Below are positions 24,023 to 38,306 of a stretch of 64,000 nt of DNA, in pieces; positions within the stretch are counted from its first letter, which is position 1, and every line of letters starts with the position of its first letter. This DNA comes from Rhynchonema sp. JSB1_4 (taxonomy: Eukaryota > Nematoda > Chromadorea > Monhysterida > Xyalidae), in the NCBI GenBank assembly GCA_030248065.1, contig JASAMV010006442.1:1-64000 (forward strand). Direction: 5' to 3'. The notes under the pieces are model-generated. The model did no database searches. It saw only the letters and a list, made by a program, of their open reading frames with translations, and was not told the origin of the DNA. The translations under genes were made by a program, and so were the position numbers.

Positions 24023-24776
24023 AGGGTGATGGAAGACTGATTACCATTGTAATCAGTACACCCTGCAGAGGCTCTGGGGGGAAGACTGATTACAAATTAA
24101 ACGAAGCCATAATCAGCCTTCCCCCCAAGGCCCAATCTCAGGAAGGCTGGGTTGGGCAGCTGGGGGGAAGACTGATTACGCTGACTGAATTACGCGGAAC
24201 GTGCGTATGGCCGGTGTGGCGTGAAGCACGAGCTAGTGTTGGGGTCTGGTCCCAATTGAATGCAGCAGTAAATAGCAGTTGGGCACTAATGTTTCACGTC
24301 ATTGACTATCTCGAGTTTGTAGTGTCTGTGATGTTTCACTTGGCTACAGCTTAGGCTTAGGCTCCGTCCAGCCTGAGTCAAATGAAACATCTCAGGCCTG
24401 CAAAACAGCGAGGCAATCATTGACGTGAAACATTACGCGCTGTCGTTCCAACTCCAAAACAGTTGCATCCGGACCAGATCACTGGGAACGAACTGTCCCA
24501 CAACCGATTCGGGTTTATCCGTTTTATTTTTCAATTTGTAATCAGTCTTCCCCCCAGCGCAGCTGAGTCGGGTTTATCAGGTTTATCAGCTTTATCCGGG
24601 TTATTTATAATCAGTCTTCCCCCCAGAGCAGCGGAGTCGGGTTTATCAGCTTTATCAGGTTTATCAGCTTTATCCGGGTTATTTGTAATCAGTCTTCCCC
24701 CCAGCGCAAGGGAGTCGGGTTTATCAGGTTTATCAGCTTTATCCGTTTTATTTATAATCAGTCTTCCCGGCACGGT
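24023..24776. repeat. AATCAGTCTTCCCCCC repeats with TTTATCAG tandem array
   Basis: GGAAGACTGATTA occurs in forward orientation at about 24035-24180 and reversed at 24538-24775, giving an overall inverted structure. The right side is three tandem units of about 75-85 bp (24540-24770), each AATCAGTCTTCCCCCCAG, GAGTCGGG, then GTTTATCAG/CTTTATC submultiples. The long open frames across it follow from the repeat periodicity and are not genes. A separate inverted pair (AATGTTTCACGTCATTGA, 24290-24437) sits in the middle. Confidence 0.6.
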
Positions 24777-24796
24777 CAAGAAGTATCTAGCTATTG

Positions 24797-25073
24797 GTCG
24801 CACAATTACTTTATAAGAATTGGTCAAATTTTTTTCCTGAATCGTAAAGAGGGAAAGTGACGGGGTGGTGACGTTGCGTTGCGTGATCGCACACAAAGCA
24901 TGTAGTAAAGAGAATGTTTCAGACCTGCGGCAACGTGGTTGATCTGCTAGATTATTTTCAGCTGAAAATGTTTTGTGAGAATCACAAATAGCACAGTGGT
25001 CAAGAGTGACTGAACGTGAAAATCAGGATTGATTTGATGAATTCTTATATAGTCATTGTGCGACCAATACCAT
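24797..25073. mobile_element. MITE of the TATTGGTCGCACAAT family, copy 1
   Basis: Left end TATTGGTCGCACAATTAC, right end GTCATTGTGCGACCAATA, with inner TTTTCAGCTGAAAATGTTT and a GTGAGAA..CACAAATAGCACAGTGGT block. The same ends and inner blocks occur in the copy at 43384-43738. Non-coding. Confidence 0.6.
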
Positions 25074-25084
25074 ATTGGTGGTAG

Positions 25085-25390
25085 CTAGACACTTGTTGAC
25101 CAATCAACAAGTGTCCTATACGCAGCGGTGTTTATACCACTTGTTGACTGTGGTTAAGAATAAAACACATAGCCAAAGCTAATACGCTATCAACAAGTGG
25201 TGTAAACTACGCTGCGTATAGGACACTTGTTGATAGTGCATAAGAATAAATGGCATTTTTGGCAACACAGTCAACAAGTGGTCTAAACTAAGCTGCGTAT
25301 AGGACACTTGTTGATAGTGCATAAGAATAAATGGCATTTTTGGCATTACAGTCAACAAGTGGTATTTTTTTCATATAAACCATGGATGTG
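25085..25390. repeat. Left cluster of CAACAAGTG / CACTTGTTG repeats
   Basis: Several units of GGACACTTGTTGATAGTGCATAAGAATAAATGGCATTTTTGGCA..CAGTCAACAAGTGG, each internally palindromic at its ends. The same unit occurs in opposite orientation at 26945-27235, so the two clusters bracket 25.4-26.9 kb as an inverted pair. Confidence 0.65.
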
Positions 25391-26014
25391 CAAAGGACAC
25401 TTGTTGAAAACAGCTGAATTATGGTTTGGCGATAATGTGTGTTAAGATCGTTGGATCGTCGTTGTGTTTCCATACTTTTGATGCGAGCAAATGTGCAATA
25501 GGAAGTGCACTTTTTGTCTGTCTTCTGAGAAAAGAAACATGGAGAACTAAGAAGTTTATCGAACAAAAACAAAGATTGGGCACAGAATTTGATGCACAAT
25601 AGCTCAACTAGAATGATGACGCACAAAGCTGGAGAATAAATGCACGGAATATTGAAAATCAACACAAAGACTAACTAACAGCTGTAACCACTGTATATGT
25701 ATCTACATACAATGCCATCTTTAGGTTACAGTTGCACGCCTTTGCAATCAAAACACGGGAAAACGAAAACATGAGCTGGATTTAAACCGTAATGGTAACA
25801 CAGAGAATCATTACACAGCACATTTTAACTCAAATCATAACAATAAAAAACTCGTTAAATTCCATCCTCAAAAGCGTTGCGATTACAAAAGTATAAGTTA
25901 CTATCATAGCTAACATAAAAAACGGATTGCGCATGACAGATGTAATGTTAACTGATTACCGAAACGGTGCTAAATCAGACCAGTGGCTATAAACTCAGAT
26001 ACAGAACAGATCAA

Positions 26015-26776
26015 TCAATCGGAATCCGAGCTACTGACACCGGTCACAAGATCACGACCACTGGGCATCGGCTCAACGACGTACAGTGCGACCCCAGCGC
26101 CAGTGCTAACAGCCTTCAGCACGTCATCCATTTTGGTCTCGGATACTCTGCGATCGTCGAACTCGGTCCTACCATACTGTAGGTGACGTAGTGATTGCTA
26201 CTACACTACACATGCATGCCTTGCCTACAAATGTACCCAAACGTGGGTATGGCAATGCTGAAGTTGAGTGTAATGCAAAAGCAGTAAACATACTCCGGCG
26301 AATTCAAAAGCAGTCGGGCTCGGCTCAGCGTCTTGTGACGGCACATGATACAGCTGCCGTCAGCGGGCACAACTGGTCCGTCGTAGAACAGACTGTGCTT
26401 GATGGCTTCGATGAGCGTGTCGTCATTATTCACACCACTTGCTTGCAGCATGTGGGTCAACTCGGTGTCTTCTCTGGCATCGGGCAAAGCCAAACGTGCG
26501 TCACACGCACACGCATGACACACGGCGTAGGTGCGCAGGCGCTGCTCAAACAAATCAACCAGTCGCACCACACCCTCTTCGTGCAGTTGGTTGAGCAAGT
26601 TGGTCATGAACTCGTGTGCGTCCTGCAACATTCTCCCTGAATTCACCAGACAATTTTTGGTTTGTTTTTTGTTGGGGTAAACTTGACTTCGGTTTGACCC
26701 AATTAGGTAACGATAGCGAGGGTGGACTGTACGCCCAAACATGGTGGCCAGATGATCGCGGAGGTCTGCTCATACA
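26015..26776 (-). pseudogene. Ubiquitin-specific protease (USP/UCH) fragment
   Basis: USPs are cysteine proteases that remove ubiquitin. The minus-strand stretch from about 26638 to 26210 reads MLQDAHEFMTNLLNQLHEE, the QDAHEF box of USPs, followed by VCHACAC and about 60 residues later CIMCRHKTLSRARLLLNSPE, a spacing typical of the USP zinc ribbon. A separate exon 26176-26015 (acceptor CCTACAG) reads EFDDRRVSETKMDDVL to a TGA, like the FDD..V stretch near the end of USP domains. A possible short exon with DLRDHLATMFG lies at 26732-26776. The catalytic Cys box and the His box (GHY) are not found, and the phases of the two main exons do not join. This is either a decayed, intron-containing fragment or a gene whose other exons I missed. 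Confidence 0.6.
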
Positions 26777-26944
26777 GTCTGCCAGTCAAGTACATGTTAC
26801 GTCGCGTCATGTCAGAAAAAGCGCTGATTCAATTTCAGGATTATGTGTTGTGCCTGTGCGTCTTGTGCGCCCGTACTCATCTCGAATAAAGTCGGTGCTC
26901 TCGCAAGTATACTATTGTCATACCATAGTCCATCTATCATTGTC

Positions 26945-27235
26945 CACTTGTTGGCAACCATGTATACCTATGTATTTTTGATATAAATGGCATTTTTGTC
27001 AACACAGTCAATAACTGTGTAATACGCAGCGTTGTTTATACCAGTTGTTGACTGCAATGCCAAAAATGCCATTTATGCCATTTATTTTTATGCACTATCA
27101 ACAAGTGTCCTATACGCAGCGTGATTTATACCACTTGTTGACTACTGCCAAAAATGCCATTTATGCCAAAAATGCCAAAAATGCCATAAATATAAATGGC
27201 ATTTATGGCAATCATCAACAAGTGTCCACACACGA
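26945..27235. repeat. Right cluster of CAACAAGTG repeats (inverted relative to 25.1 kb)
   Basis: Units ATCAACAAGTGTCCTATACGCAGC..TTTATACCACTTGTTGACT, with AATGCCATTTATGCC repeats between them, mirror those at 25085-25390. Together they flank the USP fragment. Confidence 0.65.
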
Positions 27236-27349
27236 TATTGGTCAAGTCATCCATCGTGAAACGTTTTGTTTCTGAAACATTTCAATTCAACGCGTCGATT
27301 TCAGTTTCTGACTAGGACTTTTTATGAACAGAACAGAGGCACACGGCAG

Positions 27350-27900
27350 AGATCGGAAACGGGCCGGGTAAAGTCGGCCCGGCCCGGCCCGGTCGGCGAA
27401 AAGTCCGGCCCGGCCCGGTGGAGGGCTGCAGGTCGGCCCGGCCCCGCGGCCCGGCCCGTTTTGGCTTGAGGTCGGCCCGGCCCGGCCTGGCCCGGTCAGC
27501 CAATTTTAAAGGGCTGAAAACTAAAAAAGTCCAAAAAGCTGAAAAAAATTCGAAAATTTTCTGCAGAATACTTGTTTTCACTGGTTGGTACAGCTGGGGC
27601 TGGGGGCGGGGGGAAGGGTAGGTAGGTAGATTGACGCGCCATCCTGATGCAGTACGGGGCGGCAACCTACTATACCACCAAAAATGTGGGGTGGCAAAGG
27701 CAACCTACCTCCTACTGTTCCGGCCGAGCTAGGGGGTCGGGGCGGATAAAAATTTTTAGCAGAGGTCGCAATCGGGCCGGCCCGACCTCGGGCCGGGCCG
27801 GGCCGGGCCGGGCCGCGATTTTGGGCTTTTGGCTCGGGCCGGGCCGGGCCGGGCCGGAGATTTGGAGGGTCGGGCCGGGCCGGGCACCCCGGCCCGAAGC
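27350..27900. repeat. GC-rich GGCCCGGCCC repeat family (family I), two copies
   Basis: Copies at about 27350-27500 (starting AGAGATCGGAAACGGGCCGGG) and 27768-27900 (starting CAGAGGTCGCAATCGGGCC). Long runs of GGCCC/GGGCC are punctuated by short AT-rich spacers. Between them (27585-27760) is a fragment of a family C-like element with GGGGCGGCAACCTACTATACC. Further copies lie at 28745-28892, 29648-29780 and 30795-31025. Confidence 0.6.
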
Positions 27901-27980
27901 TTCTGAAGTGACTTATTTTACTGAAAAAGTGGGGTTTTTTTTTGTCCAAAATACTAAAATTTCTGACGGATTCGGCAAGT

Positions 27981-28277
27981 AAAGGCAGTCTACGGGAGGT
28001 TGTCACTCAGCCCCCGAATACCGTAACCCACCGTAATTTTGATCTGCAAGGATCGTGTCGAGACCATTTTGTTTTTTATCTATGTTTTGCGTGTTAGCGC
28101 CAACACCAACCAACATTTCGAAGTTTTGGTGATCGACGCGCACGATGACAATTTCCAGCTTGTTGCCGCTAATACACGTGTCGATAAGCAGCGATCAGCA
28201 TGGGTCTCGCAACGATGTCGCTTGCAGTGGGTTACGGTATTCGGGGGCTGAGTGACAACCCTCCGTAGACTGCCTTT
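27981..28277. mobile_element. MITE with about 50-bp inverted ends, 297 bp
   Basis: Left end AAAGGCAGTCTACGGGAGG and continuing through GTTGTCACTCAGCCCCCGAA to ACGGT; the right end is its complement. AAGT borders both sides (27977-27980 and 28278-28281), a possible 4-bp duplication. The core includes GTTTTGCGTGTTAGCG..AACACC, distantly like the cores at 2.5 and 42.6 kb. Confidence 0.7.
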
Positions 28278-28336
28278 AAGTGATCAGTATTGTCTCTATC
28301 TGACGACCATTTCATGGAAAACAATGTATTTTCAAC

Positions 28337-28676
28337 CAGTGGTGCAGCTACCCAGGCGGGGCGGCAACCTACAGTACCACCAAAAATGTGGGACGGCAAA
28401 ACCTACCTACTGTACCGGCCGGGCTAAGGGGGAACAAAATTTTTTCGGTCGAAATTTTGAAGAAAATGTGCTCTAAAACGCTAATTTCGCACGTAGCGCG
28501 GCGATTTATCGCCTATTTGGAGTGAAAAGTACCGATTTTATATACCATTTTGAGCCAAAAATCGCAACTTACTGTACTAGCCGCCGGGCGGCGACCTACC
28601 TGGTGTACCAGGATGGAGCGTCAATCTACCTACCTACTGTACCTAGGGGGGACCCCCACCCCCTGCAACACCGTTG
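28337..28676. mobile_element. Family C hAT-like element, copy 2
   Basis: Starts CAGTGGTGCAGCTACC, ends CTGCAACACCGTTG, flanked by the exact 8-bp duplication TTTTCAAC (28329-28336 and 28677-28684). Core GGCAACCTAC..GTACC blocks and a decayed GCGCG hairpin near 28490 match the copy at 22386-23216. Confidence 0.82.
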
Positions 28677-28744
28677 TTTTCAACCAAAAAATAGGTTAAA
28701 AAATCGCAAAAATTATGACAAAAATTGGGTTAAAATCTGAGCCA

Positions 28745-28892
28745 AAAAAATTCGGGCCGGGCCGGAGATTTGGGGGTTCGGGCCGGGCCGGGCCGGAAAT
28801 TTGGGGGTACGGGTCGGGCCGGGCCGGGCCGGAGATTTGGGGGCTCGGGCCGGGCCGGGCCGGCCAAACCCGGCCCGATTGCGACCTCTGCT
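28745..28892. repeat. GC-rich family I copy
   Basis: Four GGGCCGGGCCGG blocks separated by GAGATTTGGGGG spacers, ending CGATTGCGACCTCTG. It interrupts a sequence GAGCCAAAA|CTCAAAATGG that resembles the interior of other C-type elements. Confidence 0.6.
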
Positions 28893-29104
28893 CAAAATGG
28901 TTTAAAATCGGTATTTTTCACTCCATATAGGCGAAAAATCGCGCGTGACGCGCGAAATTAGCGCTTAAGAGTACATTCTCATCAATATGTAGACATAAAT
29001 TCCCGGACGACTCCCCCCAGCTCGGCCGGTCGGTACTACAACAGTAGGTAGGTTGATTGCAGGCAGGCTTTTTTGGTGGTACAGTAGGTTGATTGCTGCA
29101 AAGC

Positions 29105-29497
29105 AATGGTGTAGCTGGGGGGGGGGGGGGGTGGGGGGGTCCCCCCTAGGTACAGTAGGTAGGTTGCCGCCCCTCGCCTGGTACAGTAGGTAGGTTGCCG
29201 CCCCACCTAACTTTTCACCCGAAACATTCATTTTTGGCTTAAAATTGCATAAAATTTAGCATATTTGTCTGCAAATCGCGCAAAGGTGAAAAATCGCGCG
29301 CTGCGCGCGAAATTAGTGTTTTAGGCCACATTTTCTTCAGTATTTAGACATAAAAAATTTCGGTTTCCAGATGACCCCCCCAAGTGGTACGACCCCCGAC
29401 CCCCCCCCTAGCTCGGCTGGTACAGTAGGTAGGTTGCCGCCCCGCATTTTGGGTGGTACAGTAGGTTGCCGCCCCGCCTGGGTAGCTACACCACTTG
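29105..29497. mobile_element. Family C hAT-like element, copy 3
   Basis: Left end (C)AATGGTGTAGCTGGGG, right end GGTAGCTACACCACTTG, with TGCAAAGC on both sides (29097-29104 and 29498-29505), consistent with an 8-bp duplication. Contains an inverted ATTAGTGTTTTAGGCC..GCGCGC hairpin region at 29290-29314 that matches the copy at 22386. Confidence 0.7.
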
Positions 29498-29647
29498 TGC
29501 AAAGCAAAGGCCTGGGTATGGGTAGCTACTGCTTCTTTCTTCAAAACGATGACTGAAAAGATCAAGAACTAGGAAATGTTATTGCGCGAAGCGCAAAAAT
29601 TTTGAAAATTTTGGTTCAAAAAATGGTAATTTCGTTCAAATTTAGGC

Positions 29648-29780
29648 ATACCGGGCCGGACCGGGCCGGGCTGCTCGGCCCGGCCCGGCCCGGTCCCCCC
29701 AAATCTCCGGCCCGGCCCGGCCCGGTCGACCAACTCCAAAATCGCGGCCCGGCCCGGCCCGTTTCCGATCTCTGGCCCAC
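29648..29780. repeat. GC-rich family I copy
   Basis: CGGGCCGGACCGGGCC through GGCCCGTTTCCGATCTCTGG; the right end is the complement of the start of the copies at 27350 and 30795. Confidence 0.6.
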
Positions 29781-29827
29781 GGAGTAGGCATGGGGGCAAT
29801 ACCGATTTTTTGACCCAAGCCAATACC

Positions 29828-29931
29828 CAGTGTAGTTCCTGTTCCTGGTCCGGCGCGGCGGTTAGTGTACCTACCCCTTTTTTCCGTGCGGCGGTTAGTG
29901 TACCTCCCTGGGGGGAAGGGGGTGGCCGTCG
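29828..29931. repeat. Truncated family A element
   Basis: Left 100 bp of family A (CAGTGTAGTTCCTGTTCCTGG, two GGCGGTTAGTGTACC blocks), then it breaks into the TCCCGAAAA foldback. No right end is seen. Confidence 0.7.
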
Positions 29932-30510
29932 AAAATCCCGAAAAAAAAATCCCGAAAAAAAATCCCGAAACGAAAAATCCCGAAAAAAAATCCCGAAAAG
30001 CAAAAATCCCGAAAAATAAAAAGGTGTAGAAATGGACCAAATTTTTTTATCAGAAGTTGGCATTCATGTAGTTGGTGCTCAGGCTTGCATTCAGGATAGG
30101 CTTAGGCTTAGGCTGCCAGCCAGGAAGACCTGTTCATACGAAGGAAACATCAATAAAAACACACATGCTCAGGCTTTCTTTCAGGCTTAGGCTTAGGCTG
30201 CCAGCCAGGAAGACCTGTCCACGTAAAGGAACTGTCCACAAAAATACAACGTCCAGGCCTTCGTTCAGGGTTAGGCTTAGGCTGCCAGCCAGGAAGACAT
30301 GACCGAACGAGAATTTCAATATCTTGAGCCCCAACTGATCCCTTGCCCAAATTATGGACTCCAACTACATGAATACCCCTTTCTGCACCTTAAACTTTGT
30401 ATTTTTCCTCAATTTCATTTTTCGGGATTTTTGCTTTTCGGGATTTTTTTTTCGGGATTTTTATTTTTCGGGATTTTTTTTTCGGGATTTTTTTTCGGGA
30501 TTTTGGGGCC
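29932..30510. repeat. Foldback element with AATCCCGAAAA arrays and a tandem core
   Basis: The left arm is six repeats of AATCCCGAAAAA; the right arm is the same array inverted (TTTTTCGGGATT, 30415-30505). Inside these is a second inverted pair (CATTCATGTAGTTGG at 30060 and CCAACTACATGAAT at 30361). The core has three tandem units of about 85 bp with GGCTTAGGCTGCCAGCCAGG (30090-30300). Confidence 0.65.
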
Positions 30511-30571
30511 AAAGGAAAAAATGGTGAAAAAAGACCAAAATTATCATTATGTTACGTACACTACACTCATA

Positions 30572-30678
30572 CCGTATTCCCTAAATAGGGCCCCCCAAAA
30601 TAGAGCCCCCCAAAAATACAGCCCCCCTAAAAGGGGTCAGTGAAAAAATACAGCCCCCTTGTGTTTTAGGTTTTACGG
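30572..30678. mobile_element. Short family E-like element, 107 bp
   Basis: Starts CCGTATTCCCTAAATAG, ends GTTTTAGGTTTTACGG, with TA on both sides; interior AATAGAGCCCCCC and GGGGTCAGTGAA blocks as in family E. Confidence 0.6.
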
Positions 30679-31224
30679 TATGTTTATTTTTCAGGTGTTT
30701 TCCGGATCTCGTTGTAGGTCTTTGCGTGAGCTTGCAAATAAAATTTGAATTTGAAAAAAATCTCCAAAAATTTTAATGGGGTGGGGAACAAACAGAGATC
30801 GGAAACGGGCCGGGTAAAGTCGGCCCGGCCCGGCCCTGTCGGCGAAAAGTCCGGCCCGGTAGGCCTGCAGGTCGGCCCGGCCCGGCCCAGCCCGGCCCGA
30901 GGTGGGAATCGGGCCTGGTTACCTCGGCCCGGCCGGCCCGACGAAGTCCTGGGGTCGGCCCGGCCCGGCCCGACAGTTCGGGCCGGGAAGTCCGGCCCGG
31001 CCCGATTTTTTTCGGCCCGACTTTTTCTGATGATATTTTGAAGAAAATTTTTTGGTGCAAAAATTTCAGTTTTTTGTTTAAAAATACCTGAAAATCATAG
31101 AAGTCGGTCTCGGTCCTAAGCTGGTGAATCGCAAGAAATTTTGGCTAATTTACCGTAAAAAGTCACGATTTTTATTGAAATTCGATGTTGTCGGGCCTTT
31201 TCGGGCCGACCATCCCGGCCCGAC

Positions 31225-32052
31225 CATAATAGTGGCAGGGGGGTTACTCCCCTCTCAGTACTTACCTACCACAAAACCCGAGGGGGGTTGGGGGGTTGAG
31301 TACTTACCTCTCACAACTCCAAATCATACCTCTCACAAGCGATTTTATACCTTTTTAAGGCAAAAATCGGTGTTTTTCGACCTTATTTTCCCAAAAAATC
31401 GCCACCCGTAATCAGTGCTGTGGCTGGGGGGGGGGGGGTGGGGGGTCCCCCCCAATGGTACCCTACCCGTCCCGGCCTGGTACGCTACCCCCCTACCCGC
31501 CCCGCTCTGGTACCCTACCCCCTACCCGCCCCGCCCTGGTACCCTACCCGCCCCGATTTTTACCCCCAAAATCCCCATTTTTCGGTCAAAAATGCCCAAA
31601 TTTCGACCGAAAACCCTAAAAAGTGCAAAAAATCTCGCGATGCGCGCGATATATGCACTTTTTAGTACATAAAAACAGGCACCCGAAAAAACTTGTGTTG
31701 TACCCTACCCGCCCCGAAAAATCTCCCCCCCCCCCTCCCCCCCCCAAACCGGATTTCCCCCCCCCCCCAAAATCCCAGGTACACTACCCCCCTACCCGCC
31801 CCGATTTTTTCCACCTATGTACCCCACCCGCCCCGCAAAAGTAGCCACAGCACTGCCCGTAATACCTATTTTTAGGCGATTTTCGGCGAAAATCTGGAAA
31901 AAGTACTATTTTTCCCTCATTTTTTGGCCAAAATTGTATCATAAAAACGGTGTTTTTTCGCGTTTTTGGGTGACCAAAATCATACCTCTCACGCTTCCGG
32001 TCCCAACCCCGCATCATACTTACCTCCCACACATGGGCCTGCCACTACACTG
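31225..32052. mobile_element. Family D hAT-like element, copy 2
   Basis: Left end CATAATAGTGGCAGG (a decayed CAGTGTAGTGGC), right end CTGCCACTACACTG, flanked by the exact 8-bp duplication GGCCCGAC (31217-31224 and 32053-32060). It carries the B element at 31413-31855. Confidence 0.8.
31413..31855. mobile_element. Family B hAT-like element (intact)
   Basis: Starts CAGTGCTGTGGCTGGGG, ends AGCCACAGCACTG, flanked by the exact 8-bp duplication CCCGTAAT (31405-31412 and 31856-31863). Repeated GGTACCCTACCC / CCGCCCCG blocks and a CGCGATGCGCGCG hairpin at about 31633. The Pro-rich open frames in all orientations are by-products of its C-rich repeats. Confidence 0.86.
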
Positions 32053-32211
32053 GGCCCGACATTCCGATAAGCCGGCCCGGCCCGATTCCCACCTCTACAC
32101 TGGTGCAGCTGGGGGGAAGGGGTAGGTTAGGTTGCACGTAGGTAGGTAGATTTACGCGCCATCCTGATGCAGTACGTAAGTCGCCGTCCCGGCTGGTACA
32201 GTAGTACTGCA

Positions 32212-32608
32212 CAGTGTAGTTCCTGGGGGGGGTCCCCCTAAGGTACACTAACCGCCGCGACCAAGGTACACTAGTACACTAATAACCGCCGCGTCAGGTA
32301 CACTAACCGCCTCAATTTTTGCCTAAAATTGGCATTTTTAGGCCTAAAATGGGCATTTTTATACCTAAAATGAGTGATTTTTAGGTCAATGATGTCAAAA
32401 GTCGCCAATATGCCCTTTTTATGAAGAATTTTTTCCAAAAAGGGGCAAAAATCGGTCAAATTTTCTACCTCAAAAAAGTGACTTTTTCCTGGATTTGGTT
32501 GGGTCTTCCCCCCCCTTCCCCCCCTTCCCCCCCAGGGACGTACACTAACCGCCGCACGGAAAAAGGGGTAGGTACACTAACCGCCGCGCCGGACCAGGAA
32601 CTACACTG
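32212..32608. mobile_element. hAT-like MITE, family A copy 5
   Basis: Starts CAGTGTAGTTCCTGG, ends CAGGAACTACACTG, with flanks GTACTGCA and GTACTGTA (7 of 8 identical). It interrupts a C-like sequence that runs from about 32099 (GGTGCAGCTGGGG) to about 32860. Confidence 0.83.
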
Positions 32609-32870
32609 GTACTGTAGCCTACAGTCTGTAGGTATAATTTTTGGCTCAAAATGTTTTAAAATCGGTATTTTTCACTCCATATAGGCGAAAAATCGCGCGT
32701 GACGCGCGACATTTGCGCTTAAGAGTACATTCTCATCAATATGTAGACATAAAAATTTTGTTCCCGGATGACCCCCTAGCTCGGCCGGTCGGTACAGTAG
32801 GTAGGTTGATTGCAGGCAGGCTTTTTTGGTGGTACAGTAGTTTGATTGCAAAGGCCTGGCCTGAGTATGG

Positions 32871-33150
32871 GTTAGGCCTGGGCACAATACCACTTTTGAC
32901 ACCCAATACCAATACCACCCCTGTACCAATACCCAATACCAATACCAAATTGGTGACCCAATACCAATACCCAACACCAATACCGGGTGAGACCCAATAC
33001 CAATACCCAATACCAGATCAATACTGCTGAAGTGCCTGGTATTGGGTTTGGTATTGGGTTGGTATTGGTATTGAGTATTGGGTGTTGGGTTGGTATTGGT
33101 ATTGGGTATTCGTCTTGTTAGTATTGGTTTAGTATTGGGTTTTTGGTCTG
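32871..33150. repeat. Family G AATACC/GGTATT repeat element, copy 2
   Basis: Begins AGGCCTGGGCACAATACC, as the G element ending at 22354, then switches from CCAATACC to GGTATTGG arrays near 33035 so it can fold back. The right end is not clear. Confidence 0.55.
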
Positions 33151-33153
33151 GTA

Positions 33154-33347
33154 CAGTGCTGTGGCTGGGGGGGGAAGGGGTCCCCCCCAATGGTACCCTA
33201 CCCGCCCCGCCCTGGTACACTACCCCCCTACCTGCCCCGCTCCGGTACCCTACCCCTTACCCGCCCCGCTCTGGTACCCTACCCGCCCCGATTTTTGCCC
33301 TCAAAATGCCCATTTTTCGGTCAAAAATGGTCAAATTTCGACCGAAA
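33154..33347. repeat. Truncated family B element upstream of RAB6
   Basis: CAGTGCTGTGGCTGGGG and the GGTACCCTACCC blocks, ending in the GGTCAAATTTCGACCGAAAA part. The other half is missing. It ends about 110 bases before the RAB6 start codon, so it forms the proximal 5' flank of that gene. Confidence 0.72.
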
Positions 33348-33457
33348 ACCCAACTAGAATGCTTATACGTAATGAAGTTTCCCTGCAGATTGCTTATCAA
33401 CATCAGTGCGCCGTGGCACAGCCAACAAAGCAGTAATAACTCGGCTCATCTGCTAAA

Positions 33458-38306
<4,849 letters not shown>

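Larger units (their letters stand above)
30795..32095. repeat. GC-rich family I copies interrupted by a family D element
   Basis: GGAAACGGGCCGGG through GGCCCGACTTTTTCTG (30795-31025), then a second GGCCCGAC block at 31217 that resumes at 32053 as GGCCCGACATTCC..GGCCCGGCCCGATTCCCACC. The interruption is the family D copy at 31225-32052. Confidence 0.55.

Noticed and set aside
24463..24896. Open frames with Ser-Gly-Leu-Ser-Ala-Leu or Lys-Pro-Asp-Lys-Ala-Asp periodicity
   Set aside because: Produced by a tandem DNA repeat whose 9-bp submultiple keeps frame on both strands.
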